Positions 11,109 through 21,535 of a stretch of DNA of 64,000 bases are shown in pieces. The stretch spans positions 36,469,046 through 36,533,045 of the forward strand of contig CM064715.1 of the NCBI GenBank assembly GCA_032717465.1, given 5' to 3'. The translations under genes were made by a program, and so were the position numbers. How positions within the stretch are numbered: position 1 is the stretch's first letter; the number at the start of each line of letters is the position of its first letter. This DNA comes from Coenobita brevimanus (lineage: Eukaryota > Arthropoda > Malacostraca > Decapoda > Coenobitidae). The notes beneath the pieces are model-generated. The model saw nothing but the letters and a program-made list of their open reading frames with translations, was not told the DNA's origin and searched no databases.

Positions 11109-11672
11109 TGTAGGAGCCATGCAGGAACGTTTCTTTTTTTCTTCCCTTTTTCTTTACTGTCTCACACAAACTGCAGATCGAATGTCGTATTTTCCAGACT
11201 CTCATGCTATTTCCAGACGGTTATGTTTGGCGTGGGGGAGACTTGTCGAACTAAAGGGCTTAGATCTACCCTTGTTAAACTCACTTTGCTAATTAAGGTC
11301 CTTCGAAAGATAGATAAACTCTCCTAGAGATATCAATATTAATTTTAAAAATACGTCATCAACTTAAAGGGGTAGTTCTGACTGCCGGGACAACTCGAGC
11401 ATTCTATTTTAGCCAAGGACTGACAATTTTATTCAGTTGAGAGCTAGTCATTGGAGCCAGTATAAATACCGGTAGCATGAACCCTCTCATGGTCGAGACA
11501 ACTCTAGTATTGTATTCTAGGTAACAGCAGACAGTGTTGTTAAGCTGAGTGAATCATGAGAGTATGAGACTTCAAGAAGCTAATAAACAGATCACAATAT
11601 CTTACGACTAGTGACAAAAATGTCTCCTTCTTACTTTCACTTCAATCAATCTTTGAGGGATGCGTTTCACCA
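11109..11672 (+). mobile_element. Possible solo LTR
   Basis: The block begins tgtaggagcc and ends ...tttcacca, giving TG/CA borders. It contains a TATA-like tataaatac at 11461-11469 and an aataaac polyadenylation-like signal at 11581-11587. It is followed by tatggcagcac, the kind of sequence found at primer binding sites of mag-type LTR elements. No second LTR and no target duplication were found, so this stays tentative. Confidence 0.35.
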
Positions 11673-12019
11673 TATGGCAGCACAAAAAGGGAGACATCAA
11701 AATAATTGGGACTCTGGTTTAGTCTGATTTTGTATCTTAGAGTCTCAGCGTGTTTAACTTCAGCTTTATTTTCTATCTTTTCCCACTTCTAAATGGAGTG
11801 GATGTGTCTGACCAATTTTCGCCATGCAGTTAGCATGTTGCTTTCGAACTACGCCCCAGCAGTTTCCGAGGCTGTCCTGGTTTAATTTCCCATTTTGATT
11901 TTTGCGTGTTACAGCCGGATGCCATACCTGACGCTAACCCTTACCATTTATCTGGTCTTGGGACCAGCACCGAGTTGGGCTGTCTTGACTCCTCGAGTGG
12001 TTGGGAGGGGGCTGCATTT
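11673..12019. other. Unassigned sequence
   Basis: No convincing gene. Around 11912-11970 the motif gccggatgccatacctgacgc followed by ggtcttgggaccagcacc resembles a widespread animal dispersed repeat (recalled, not checked). Confidence 0.3.
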
Positions 12020-12499
12020 AGTCTGCCTGCTGCTAACAGGCTCTGCTAGTTTGTCCTCACTCTGTCGAAGCAGTACTTAAGTCTGCTCACCACCGTTAGG
12101 TAGCATTCCACGAGCAGGCTCGTCTACATCCCCAAAGAGACCCCCACCCATTTTCTAGCTGGGACTGTGGCTTAAAAGGATCTCGGGAGAAGGAGGGGGG
12201 GGGGAGGGCGAAGATGAAGTGGCCTTATCCTCCTCCTCTGGGTCTTCCTCATCCCAACCCTTGAAGGGCCACCACCTTCTCTTGCTGGAACTCTGAATTC
12301 AAGAAGGTATTGGAAGACGTCGGGTGGAAGTGGGAGAACATCCAATAAATACAACCTGGTCGACTTATGATTCAGGCGGGGAGGGAAAAAATTCTTTTAG
12401 TCTGGTTGCTGTTAATAGGCCCTTCTAGTATGGTTCCACCCATCTCGTCTGCCTCTACTAGGTACTCAAGCCCGCTCACCACCGTAAGGTAACACTCTA
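12020..12499. repeat. Pair of imperfect direct repeats (~92-101 bp)
   Basis: 12020-12110 and 12399-12499 are related copies. Both start agtctg, share gctgctaacaggc/gctgttaataggc and end ctcaccaccgt-aggtaacactct. The 290 bp between them include a GA-rich stretch (12181-12240) and no coding evidence. Confidence 0.6.
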
Positions 12500-13100
12500 C
12501 AGGTAGTAATTTCCAGGCGTTTAACAATGAAATCAGTTTAATGTCAATGGAAAGTAGTCTTACCAGTGTTCAGTTTAGTTACACACTTCTGCACACATGT
12601 ATATATCAGAGTTACTTAGCATTTCGAATAATAATTTTATCCCCCTAGCATATTTACCAAATGTATTATTATTCGGCATCATGGGCTGGAAGCAGGTTCG
12701 TAAGAAAGAAATCGGGACAATAATTTAACCAGCTCAAATAAGCATGGCATCCTGTACATAAAAGAACATAAGGAGATAGGACAACTACAGTAGACCAGTT
12801 GGCCCATGCCAGACAGCTTCTCCAATAGTGATTAAACTACAAGAATAAGACAAGGATAGCAAAGACGAAGTCTCTCCCTCTCGCAGCAAACCCTCCAACA
12901 AAAACCGGCAGGAATAACACAGAAGGAACACAACGCGGAATAGATCACAGTCTAACATCCCACGTGCAGGATGCTGACGTCACAAGGTCTTCCATAGAGA
13001 CAAAACAAGAAGTAAAGGGATAACTCAAGTGTGACAAGTATACCCTGTTCACTCAGCTCTGATGGCTGGAGCCAAGAAACGTTTGAATAAGTGGCGTAGG
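12500..13100. other. Unassigned sequence
   Basis: No gene found. 12761-12900 (aagaacataaggagatagg ... cagttggcccatgccag) resembles a dispersed repeat I associate with invertebrate genomes; this is weak recollection only. Confidence 0.3.
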
Positions 13101-13360
13101 TAGGCCTGTGCACTGGGGGCTATAGTCCCAAATGTTTTATGAATAGCCCCGAATCTCAAATACCTTTTGTTTATTTTGTTAACAAAAATAAGAATAGCCC
13201 TGGCCGGGGCCAACACAAAATTTTAATTCTTGTTGTTGGTACTACAACTGATTAATCTCGTACGGAAAACGTTCAGTTTGATCCGGTTCACGTTCGTTCC
13301 TATCACGTATTCACGGCCACTTGCCCAACAGTCACGCAGTGGTGCCAGCCCCCGCATGCA

Positions 13361-13364
<4 letters not shown>

Positions 13365-13421
<57 letters not shown>
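13365..13421. repeat. (GA)n microsatellite in left arm
   Basis: GA dinucleotides of about 57 bp; the counterpart CT array in the right arm (about 18161-18195) is shorter. Confidence 0.95.
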
Positions 13422-13423
<2 letters not shown>

Positions 13424-13475
13424 ACATTTTACAGGGCTTGTTGACATCTGGTGGTTGCTAGCAAGACCTGAGACT

Positions 13476-13604
13476 ATGGATATAAGAAGCTTTTTCAAAA
13501 AGAAAGGAGACCAAGGCAATGAGGTGCAGAGAGCAAGGCTAGAGGAGGAAGAGGAAGAGTTACTTCCCGCTGTTGCTGTACAGCATATGAGTAAGGACGG
13601 GTGA
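13476..13604 (+). CDS. Candidate first exon of the hAT transposase (left arm)
   Basis: ATG at 13476 starts MDIRSFFKKKGDQ, then an acidic stretch (LEEEEEELLP), and runs to a stop at 13602-13604. N termini of the form MDIRSFFxKK are characteristic of ZMYM1-like hAT proteins (recalled). A donor-like a/gtaag lies at about 13588, inside the frame just before the stop, so splicing to the body near 14667 is plausible. The right arm carries the same exon inverted. Confidence 0.5.
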   Translation: MDIRSFFKKKGDQGNEVQRARLEEEEEELLPAVAVQHMSKDG

Positions 13605-14037
13605 TTGCCGCTGCCTTTACAGTGTCTACAACCTCAGGTTGGTGAAGCAGGGGGCTCGTTAGCCAGCTAGCAGGTAGCCAGTCTAGCTCAGTGTTCTCAA
13701 ACGTTTTTGTCACACAAGGCACACCAAGTATTTAAGGTATACTTTTGATTATAGCTATGTAAATCAATCGTCAAATAAAAATAATTCCAAGGCACACCTG
13801 TTTCAGAATCATTGGCCTAAAGCCTGTACTCACTGTGATATTGTAATATTATTACTGTTTACAATGTAAATTGCTCCATCTCCCTATTGGGAAAAAAAGT
13901 CCACTCAGTCAGTGCCACCATTTAATTATTAATGAGAAAAAAAAAATCGACCCATTTTTTAAGCGTGTTTTGTATGATTTCCCCATACACATTACTGTGC
14001 CAACAGTGCCATCCAAAGATGACTAATTAGTTAGTTA

Positions 14038-14038
<1 letters not shown>

Positions 14039-14105
<67 letters not shown>

Positions 14106-14306
14106 AGCTAGCCTGCACTCACTGTGATATTGTAATATTAATATTATTTTAGAAATTAAATTGCTCCATCTTCTTAATGGAGAAAAAGTCTACTCAGTCA
14201 GTGCCACTTTCAGTTATTTGAAAGAAAAAGTCTACCCATTATTTATATGCTTTGTATGATTTCCCCATACACATTAGTGTGCCATTCAAAGATGATTAGT
14301 TAGTTA

Positions 14307-14352
<46 letters not shown>
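14039..14352. repeat. Two (GT)n arrays in left arm
   Basis: GT arrays at 14039-14102 and 14309-14352; the second runs on into gcgcgcgcgcg. They correspond to the CA arrays 17493-17541 and 17226-17287 of the right arm. Confidence 0.95.
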
Positions 14353-14359
<7 letters not shown>

Positions 14360-14666
14360 CGCGCAGTAAGCAATTAATAACAATGCATTTATTTGTATAG
14401 CGCATCACATTTAATAACTGAAATGTAGCTCAAAACATTTCATGTAGGAGAATTAAAGAGATGTAAATGAAAGGCATAAGAGACAAGGTGATGTTGAAAT
14501 TAGACACATGGCATAACAGGTGTGAAATAAATCAAATGTAGACAATAGGACAATAAAACAAAAATGCAGTGTAAAGGAGAGTTATTTTTAAAATATGTAA
14601 AAGGGAAAAATTTTAGCTAGGTAAATCATAGAGCAAATGAAACAGTTGATAGAGTTGTGAGTTCTA

Positions 14667-16914
14667 TTGTTGGTAGATAAAAGTAAAGGCCTAAAACCTG
14701 TCGTTTACTGCGGCTTCACAGATAAGCCAGGGAGGAGAGACGAAGGGAAAAAAGAAGAGGGCTCTAATGGGACAGATTTAGGAAGCCCAGACACAGGTCC
14801 AAAGCATGTAAAATATATCCAGTTTCCTTCCAAACAATTTGGACTTCAGAAGAGGTCCTTTCAGAGGAGCTGGTACGACTCTTATAATTGGCTAGGGTAC
14901 TCAATCAGCCAAAATTCTGCCTTTTCTGCTTCTGCTGCGGAGTATTCAGCAAGCAGCAATGTAGGCAAAAGAAAGATGGTCTAGCCTCTACTGGCTGCAG
15001 CAAATGGAAGAGGGCTCTGGATTCGTTTAGAGACCATGAGAATACTTCATTACACAAGTCCTCCATGGTGGCATGAATGAGCTATGAAGCAAGCAAAGTT
15101 CATGGTGATGTGGCTGAGCAGCTACAAACTGCTAATGTAGCTGAGATCAGTGAAAGAAGGGAGTATTTATGCCGAATTATTTCGGTTATTGTCTTTCTAG
15201 CCACACAGGGCATTTCTTTTCATGGCCACAGTGAATCGGATGACAGCCCCAACCAAGGGAACTTCCTTGAATGTATGCAGCTGCTGCAAAAGTTCGACCC
15301 TTTTCTGCAGAGTTAAAAAGCTCCTGCCAGTTGTACTGTACAAACCTCTCGTCTTATTCTCAAGATTAATTAATCGGATGTTGCTCCACAGAGGTCACGG
15401 CACAGATTATTCAAGAAGTAAAGGAATCAAAGATGTTGGCAGTAATGGCCGACGAAGCCAAGGATGGTCAAACGCCACACCTCACTGTATGTGTGCGTTA
15501 TGTTCCACCAGAGGGTAACATCAAGGAAAGTTTCCCATACTTGAAGAAACTGGATGGCTATGGTACAAATACGATCACAAATGCAGTCGAGCAGGTTCTT
15601 GTGTCCAACATCATGGCTGACCTGAAAGTGGTCGCCCAAACATATGACGGTGCAGCAGTGATGAGTGGATCTGTTAGAGAGGTGCAAGCTCGTTTCCGGG
15701 AGAAACATCCGGAGGCTGTCTATGTGCACTGCTATGCGCATGACCTAAACCTGGTCCCTTGTCACATCTGTAAGGCCAGTCCTGAAGCCAGTGATTTTTT
15801 TTATCTGCTTGAAAACCTCCACTCATTTTTCATTGTGTCTACATAACCCATGACCAGTTTGCTGCCGTTCAGAAAGAGCTCCACATTGAGCAGAGGGCTT
15901 GTACAAATGTCAAACACCCAATGGCCATGTCAGTTGTCCTCTGTTAATGCACTCCTGAGGTATTTTCCTGCTGTCATGAAATCTTTCCAGATGATCAGAA
16001 CACCAACAGCACTAGGTCTGCATTCAAAATTATCCAAACTGCCTGTGGTCTACCTGTTGATTGTGTTCAGAAAGTTGCTTGGCATCACTGAAGGGTTTCA
16101 CAAGGTTCTTCAGAAAGAAACCGTCGGCTTGGCACTGGCAGAGCACTACAAAAGTGAAGTCCACGACACCCTAGTTAGCCAGCGAACTGCACAGGTGGCT
16201 GAAGAGATCTATCCCATGACAAAGGCAGCATGTGAGAAGAACATCCAGGAGTCATCTCTCGGTCCGAGAAGGAAACAGAAGAATATGGATGACTTTGTTG
16301 TGGAGGTGTCCTGTGGTTCCAGATCAGACCTTAATGATTTAGAACATCTCAAGCAGAGACTTTCCTACCCTTGCATCATTCGAATGACCAGTGAGCTAAA
16401 GAATCGTTTTTCTAGTGCTGAGAGAGAAGTCATGATTGGCATCCAAGCATGTCACCCAGCCTCCGAAACCTTCCTGTGCATGCAGTCCCTAGAGAAACTA
16501 ACTTCGCATTACGACATTCAACGAGTCCCAGAAGTGGTCATGGTGGCGAAAAGCTTTTTGAGCAGGAAGAGGCAAGAAGCCATCCTAGACATTCTGAGTG
16601 TGTTCAAGCTCCTTGATCCCATCGTGTTCCCATCACTGAAGACGATCTTACTGATGGCCCTTACCATCCCGGTCAGTAGCTGCAGTTGTGAGCGATCATT
16701 TAGTGCTCTTCGTCGACTACATACTTGGCTTAGGCGTACCATGGGCCAGGAGAGGCTCAATGATCTGGCAGAGCTGTCAGTCAAGAGAGAGTTGGTAGGA
16801 AGCCTTGATTATGACAACGTGATTGACACATTCGCCCAACTAAAATCAAGACGCCACACCATGAGCCTTCCTCCCCAGAATAAATATGTTAAGTCTTTGT
16901 ATAAAATGAACTGA
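14667..16914 (+). pseudogene. ZMYM1-like hAT transposase
   Basis: Domains in order: a TTF-type zinc finger at about 14810-15070 ('IQFPSKQFGLQKRSFQRSWY', then in the next frame FCFCCGVF and WKRALDSFRDHENTSLHKS); a DUF4371-like catalytic region at 15077-15846 ('MLAVMADEAKDGQTPHLTVC' at 15433, 'AQTYDGAAVMSG', 'VHCYAHDLNLV'); a helical region from 15900 (QWPCQLSSVNALLRYFPAV); and an intact hAT dimerisation tail at about 16640-16800 (CSCERSFSALRRLHTWLRRT). Breaks: a frameshift near 14920, a stop at 15074-15076, a shift between 15316 and 15433, a stop at 15844 and a shift near 15900. The last 354 codons are uninterrupted. The enzyme would cut and paste elements ending in matching inverted repeats. 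Confidence 0.85.
15850..16914 (+). CDS. C-terminal 354-codon frame of the hAT transposase
   Basis: The longest uninterrupted frame of the transposase. It covers the second half of the catalytic insertion and the dimerisation domain 'IPVSSCSCERSFSALRRLHT' (about 16665-16724) and ends KSLYKMN. The first ~17 codons are probably out of register, because another frame reads THDQFAAVQKELH there. It is part of the pseudogene above, not an independent gene. Confidence 0.7.
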   Translation: MTSLLPFRKSSTLSRGLVQMSNTQWPCQLSSVNALLRYFPAVMKSFQMIRTPTALGLHSKLSKLPVVYLLIVFRKLLGITEGFHKVLQKETVGLALAEHYKSEVHDTLVSQRTAQVAEEIYPMTKAACEKNIQESSLGPRRKQKNMDDFVVEVSCGSRSDLNDLEHLKQRLSYPCIIRMTSELKNRFSSAEREVMIGIQACHPASETFLCMQSLEKLTSHYDIQRVPEVVMVAKSFLSRKRQEAILDILSVFKLLDPIVFPSLKTILLMALTIPVSSCSCERSFSALRRLHTWLRRTMGQERLNDLAELSVKRELVGSLDYDNVIDTFAQLKSRRHTMSLPPQNKYVKSLYKMN

Positions 16915-17225
16915 CAACATGTGTTTATGATCTAATCATCACATCAAAAAATGAGAGATTTGGTTAGATGTTGCTTGGCATATGCTGATTGGATCCTTTT
17001 TATGAGCAGGACAGGAGAGAGGAGGAGATAACAGGAGGAGAAAGCAGAAGAGATAAGGAGTGCGACAGACAGATGAGACGCCAAAAGACCTTATGGAGAG
17101 GTGAAGAGGAGAGTATCAGATTGACAAGAGACAGAGTTAACAGTTTTGTCACTATTCAGATTGTACTCATTTTTATTTCATGTTGCGAAAGGTAGCCTAA
17201 GCACCTGACTCGAGCCTTTTGGTAG
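16915..17225 (+). other. 3' untranslated part of the hAT element
   Basis: Purine-rich sequence (17013-17110) between the transposase stop and the right arm. No gene seen. Confidence 0.5.
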
Positions 17226-17288
<63 letters not shown>

Positions 17289-17489
17289 TAACTAACTAGT
17301 CATCTTTGAATGGCACACTAATGTGTATGGGGAAATCATACAAAGCATACAAATAATGAGTTGATTTTTTCTTCTAAATAACTGAAAGTGGCACTGACTG
17401 AGTAGACTTTTTCTCCTTTAAGAAGATGGAGCAATTTAATTTCTAAAATAATATTAATATTACAATATCACAGTGAGTGCAGGCTAGCT

Positions 17490-17543
<54 letters not shown>

Positions 17544-18159
17544 TAACTAACTAATTAGTCATCTTTGGATGGCACTGTTGGCACAGTAATGTGTATGGGG
17601 AAATCATACAAAACACGCTCAAATAATGGGTCGATTTTTTTTTCTTCTAAGTAATTAAAGGTGGCACAGACTGAGTAGACTTTGTTTTTTCCAGTAGGGA
17701 GATGGAGCAATTTACTTTGTAAATATTATTAATACGAGGATTACAAAATCATAGTGAGTACAGGCTAGCTAGGCTAGTGGTTCTGAAACAGGCGTGCCTT
17801 GTATCTATTCTTATTTGATGATTGATTTACATAGCTATAATCAAAAGTATACCTTAAATACTTGGTGTGCCTTGTGTGACAAAAACGTTTGAGAACACTG
17901 AGCTAGACTGGCTACCTGCTAGCTGGCTAACGAGCTCCCTGCTTCACCAACCTGAGGTTGTAGACAATGTAAAGGCAGCGGCAATCACCCGTCCTTACTC
18001 ATATGCTGTACAGCAACAGCGGGAAGTAACTCTTCCTCCTCTAGCCTTGCTCTCTGCACCTCATTGCCTTGGTCTCCTTTCTTTTTGAAAAAGCTTCTTA
18101 CATCCATAGTCTCAGGTCCTGCTAGCAACCACCAGATGTCAACAAGCCCTGTAAAATGT

Positions 18160-18198
<39 letters not shown>

Positions 18199-18449
18199 AG
18201 CGTGCGTGGGCTGGCACCACTGCGTGACTGATGGGCGAGTGGCCGTGAATACGTGATAGGAACGAACGTGAACCGGACGGGATCAAACCGAATGTTTTCC
18301 CTACGAGATCTATCAGTCCTAGTACCAACAACAAGAATTAAAGTTTTGTGTTGGACCCGGCCGGGGCTTTTTTTTTTTTTTTTTAAGCTATTTGAGTTCG
18401 GGACTATTCGTAAAACATTTGGGTCTATAGCCTCCGATGCCCAGGCCTA
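17226..18449. repeat. Right inverted arm of the hAT element
   Basis: Reverse-complement copy of 13101-14352, with CA arrays at 17226-17287 and 17493-17541, a CT array at 18161-18195 and a T run at 18368-18384 that the left arm lacks. Confidence 0.85.
17985..18107 (-). pseudogene. Inverted duplicate of the hAT first exon (right arm)
   Basis: Minus-strand ATG at 18107 begins MDVRSFFKKKGDQ, matching the left-arm exon except for I/V and a shorter acidic run, and ends at the same stop. It faces the transposase body from the wrong side, so it cannot serve as its first exon. Confidence 0.6.
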
Positions 18450-18549
18450 ACTACAACGATGTGAACCGATGGTCTTGCTCATGTCAAGTACCGTACTTTA
18501 CATTTTTCCACGTTGAATTCCATTTCCCAACAAGAGCAATCCGAGATTG

Positions 18550-18847
18550 TTAACCTCCGCCGAGGCTGAAGTGCAAGCATTGTAGGTATTATTTATCGAG
18601 TTAGAAGCAAAAACGTTGAAATATCCACTATTCCACAATGGTAAAGAAGCCTTTAAAAATTCCTCAATCCGGATGATGATCCGGATCACCACCAAAATCT
18701 AATGGATTGTTCCCTCTGCCATACCCTTCCCGTCCAAAATTTTTCAGCAAAATCCGTTAAAAACTATTTAAGTAATCTTGCCAACAGACAAACGAACAAA
18801 CAAACAAACCAACGCCGGCAAAAACATAACATCCTTGGCGGAGGTAG
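18550..18847. mobile_element. MITE-like dispersed repeat, copy 2
   Basis: Starts ttaacctccgcc and ends ggcggaggta, a short terminal inverted repeat. It contains ccggatgatgatccgg and aaacaaacaaacaaac, and before its end gcaaaaacataacatcc, matching the end of the copy at 8312-8662. It is non-coding. Confidence 0.6.
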
Positions 18848-18871
18848 TAGACCATTTGTACAATATTTGTA

Positions 18872-19383
18872 TAGGGTTGCCATAAGTCCAGATTTTCCCG
18901 GACATGTCCTGCATTTAGGTGTCAAAATCTTCGTCCGGGAAGAATTTACAAAATTCTTCAAAAGTCCGGAATTTCAGCTTCCACCACTTTTTCTCGAAAA
19001 AAATTAATATACTATTACACTCTAATGACGAGAGAGAGGGGGGGGGGGCTTCACTGTTTTCGTTAGCTGTTAAGTGTTGCCAACTTGGCTGCTTTAGTGC
19101 TCGCAGCTAGATAAAATGTCCTGCCTTTTCGTGTTGTTCAGGCACGAGCTTTTTTTTTTGTTCCTTCCATAGTGCTGTTATAGCCTTAAAATACATGATA
19201 AGTGCACACAATTATTGGCTTAGTTTTCATTTTTACACTGTAGCATTTGTTATTCTTATGATCCTATCCTGCATCTAAGGCGCTTTAGCATTTTTCAGTC
19301 ATAATCTAGCCAATTCTGTACTTTGCATGTTTTTCGTTATATTGTAGAATGATTAAAGATTGTGATACAGTACAGCAATACTG

Positions 19384-19473
<90 letters not shown>

Positions 19474-19576
19474 GTTTCATAACGTCAAAGGCCCAAAGTG
19501 TGTGTTGGGGGGCGGGGGGAACATGGGTTTCAGCGGAGGTGTCCGGTATTTTGACAGTTCAGGTATGGCAACCCTA
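18872..19576. mobile_element. MITE with TAGGGTTGCCATA termini
   Basis: A 13-bp perfect inverted repeat (tagggttgccata at 18872-18884 and tatggcaacccta at 19564-19576) bounds 705 bp. The direct repeat atttgtacaatat lies outside at 18854-18866 and 19582-19594, 5 bp from each terminus. The interior has (GT)n(AT)n at 19384-19470 and no transposase. Termini resemble the hAT MITE at 23653. Related right-end sequence appears at 48790-48857 and related (AT)n-flanking sequence at 43980-44010. Confidence 0.65.
19384..19470. repeat. (GT)n(AT)n microsatellite
   Basis: GT dinucleotides to about 19408, then AT dinucleotides to 19470, inside the MITE. Confidence 0.95.
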
Positions 19577-20395
19577 TTATAATTTGTACAATATATCAAG
19601 ATCCTTTTTCAGGTTAACGCTGTGGTCAGCTGAGTCAATGATACTCCCTATATTTGTGGTGTCATCAGCAGATTTGCTAATAGTGTTAGTCATTTATTAT
19701 CTCATCATGTTTCTCACTGACCGAACGGCTGCATGACACCGAACGTGAGTTAATCTCCGCCACAGAAACTACAGTCTCACCTATATCCTGTCCCTCACCT
19801 ATGACCTGTGCTTCCCCAGTGGTCTGACGTACATTACCGCCTATTTCCTGTCCCTCACCTACGACGAGCTTCCCCGGTGAACTGACTATCCCTAAAGTAA
19901 ACAGGCTGCCCATGGATAATGGTTCTGAAATATGCACTTAATCCACCAAAATCTAAACAAAAATTAGGAACAGTAGGGTGGTTTTTGGCAGAACATACAT
20001 CCCTAATAAATTTAAACTTAATTTCTTCATGACTGCTATTACCGAGTCGTCTACCAACTTCTATAGGTAAGACACTCTGGCGTCATTAAGCCCCGTCTCA
20101 TACATGCCCTGTGGCCTGCTGGATGTAGATTCATCTGACACAAATATTGATACCAAATTTTCGTAGTTTTTATTTAAATATACACATTCATCATACCTTA
20201 GTCGTATCTATTTATGGGTCAATCTCTTTTAGGCTAATTTAATGTTGATGGTCCAACAGTGAGACAAATAACAGCAAAAAAATGTAGCCTCAAGTAAGTA
20301 AACATCTATAAATCTGTGTCCAGGAATGTGCTCAGTTTCCTTATGTCAGCTCGACAACACCAAAACGAGCGGACGGTAGTGATGCAACAACTGTA
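19577..20395. other. Unassigned sequence
   Basis: No recognised gene. 19770-19880 holds an imperfect local repeat (cctgtccctcacctatgac / cctgtccctcacctacgac) that keeps a minus-strand frame open for 83 codons. This is weak and probably not coding. Confidence 0.3.
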
Positions 20396-20873
20396 AGCAG
20401 AGATTATCTTTTCTCTAAGATGGCTTCATATATGAGAAAGATGCCTTTAGAAGATGCTAAGAGAAGAGATAAAGGTAAAAAAACAGGATGAAGACTTCTA
20501 CTCAGAACTGGTTGAAACGGAAACTTACGGCTAGTTAGTTGTAAAAGTAAATAGACGAGAGAATTTGCAAATGGAAATCGATGAAATTAAGAATGAGTTA
20601 CGCAAACAGAAGGGAAAAATGAAGAATTGATTAAGGAAATAAACAGAAAAGCTACAACAATAGATGAACTATCAGCTGAGGTAAATTCATTGAGAACGAT
20701 GGTTAGTGAAATGGAATGTACAGTTGTCAACCTCGAGAGAACTATGAATGACTTCAGAAATGACACGGAGAAAATCAGGCAAGCAAGCAGTGTGACAGAC
20801 CAAAGTAGTAGTACTGAAGAGAAAATAACACATGTAAATGAAATGATGAGAAATTGCAATGATGAGGTACAGT
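20396..20873 (+). pseudogene. Coiled-coil protein remnant (LINE ORF1-like or unknown)
   Basis: Frames across 20490-20872 read MEIDEIKNELRKQ, then 'TTIDELSAEVNSLRTMVSEM', 'ECTVVNLERTMNDFRNDTEK' and EEKITHVNEMM. The heptad-like spacing of L, I, V and M indicates a coiled coil. This resembles ORF1 proteins of LINEs, but I cannot assign it. The remnant is cut at 20873 by a hAT insertion and further coding-like sequence lies beyond 23556. Confidence 0.4.
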
Positions 20874-21181
20874 CAGGGCCGGTCCTTCCTATACGCTCAC
20901 TACGCTCAGTGCGTAGGGCCTCCGACCAATAAATAAAAATTAAAAAAATGAAGTACATCGAAAATGGTGCTTATATTGATTAACTGGTTCCACGTGCATG
21001 AACGTTGTATAAGCAATAATAACTGAATCATTGCAAGCAAAAATTATATTGGTCTTTTAGAGTAACAAAAAGCATTGGTATTTAGAAATTTGCTTAGTGG
21101 GATTTAACATTAAATTCTGATGGCTATACTGAGTGCTCCACTACAGGAGATCAGCCGAGTTGCTGACAGTGTTGCCACACG

Positions 21182-21268
21182 TACGATAATTATCGTATGT
21201 GTACGTAACATTGCCTCTGGAACGATGTACGATACCATTTTCTATTATCGTACGGTTTGTACGATAAT
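21182..21268. repeat. Palindromic TACGATAAT cluster
   Basis: tacgataattatcgta (21182-21197) is a perfect 16-bp palindrome; attatcgtac/gtacgataat (21244-21253, 21259-21268) is a perfect 10-bp hairpin with a 5-base loop. Confidence 0.75.
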
Positions 21269-21285
21269 TTTGGGTTGAAAGCTAG

Positions 21286-21535
21286 CATGGCAGTAAATTT
21301 TGTGGCCACACATTCTAATGCTGAATGTGAAAAAGTATTCAGCAAAGTTAATCTTCTCAAAACCAAGCTAAGAAATAGGCTAAAAACCAAAATTGTAAAT
21401 TGAGGTCTTCTTTCATCAGAAAGCCTAAAAAATTCACGAGGGTCATGTGTCAAATTTACTTACTCTAAAGATATGCTTGCACGGAGAGCTAATCATGCAC
21501 AGTTGGTACAGTTTGACAGATGAGGATCTTAAAGG
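21286..21535 (+). pseudogene. hAT transposase C-terminal remnant
   Basis: One frame reads VNFVATHSNAECEKVFSKVN and continues LLKTKLRNRLKTKIVN, the hAT dimerisation signature (S-N-A-x-C-E-x-x-F). After a stop it continues LLSSESLKNSRGSCVKF. Only the last quarter of a transposase is visible, in a decayed state. Confidence 0.6.

Larger units (their letters stand above)
13101..14352. repeat. Left inverted arm of the hAT element
   Basis: Inverse copy of ~17226-18449. Conserved landmarks in both are ggccggg(g)ccaacacaaaa, ttcttgttgttggtact, cgttcgttcctatcacgtattcacggccact, the GA array, and the pair of GT arrays (14039-14102, 14309-14352) spaced by catctttg-containing sequence. Confidence 0.85.
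13101..18449 (+). mobile_element. hAT transposon with ~1.2-kb inverted arms
   Basis: The ~5.35-kb element begins taggcctg (13101-13108) and ends caggccta (18442-18449). The left arm (13101-~14352) and right arm (~17226-18449) are inverted copies over about 1.2 kb, including GT/CA arrays, a GA/CT array and a short exon-like frame. Between them lies a ZMYM1-like hAT transposase pseudogene (14667-16914). hAT termini are usually only 10-30 bp, so arms of this length are unusual. I could not find a convincing 8-bp target duplication. It could be a foldback derivative of a normal hAT. Confidence 0.75.

Noticed and set aside
19686..19937. 83-codon minus frame with GEGQDIG repeats
   Set aside because: Short, produced by a local imperfect repeat, no homology recognised.
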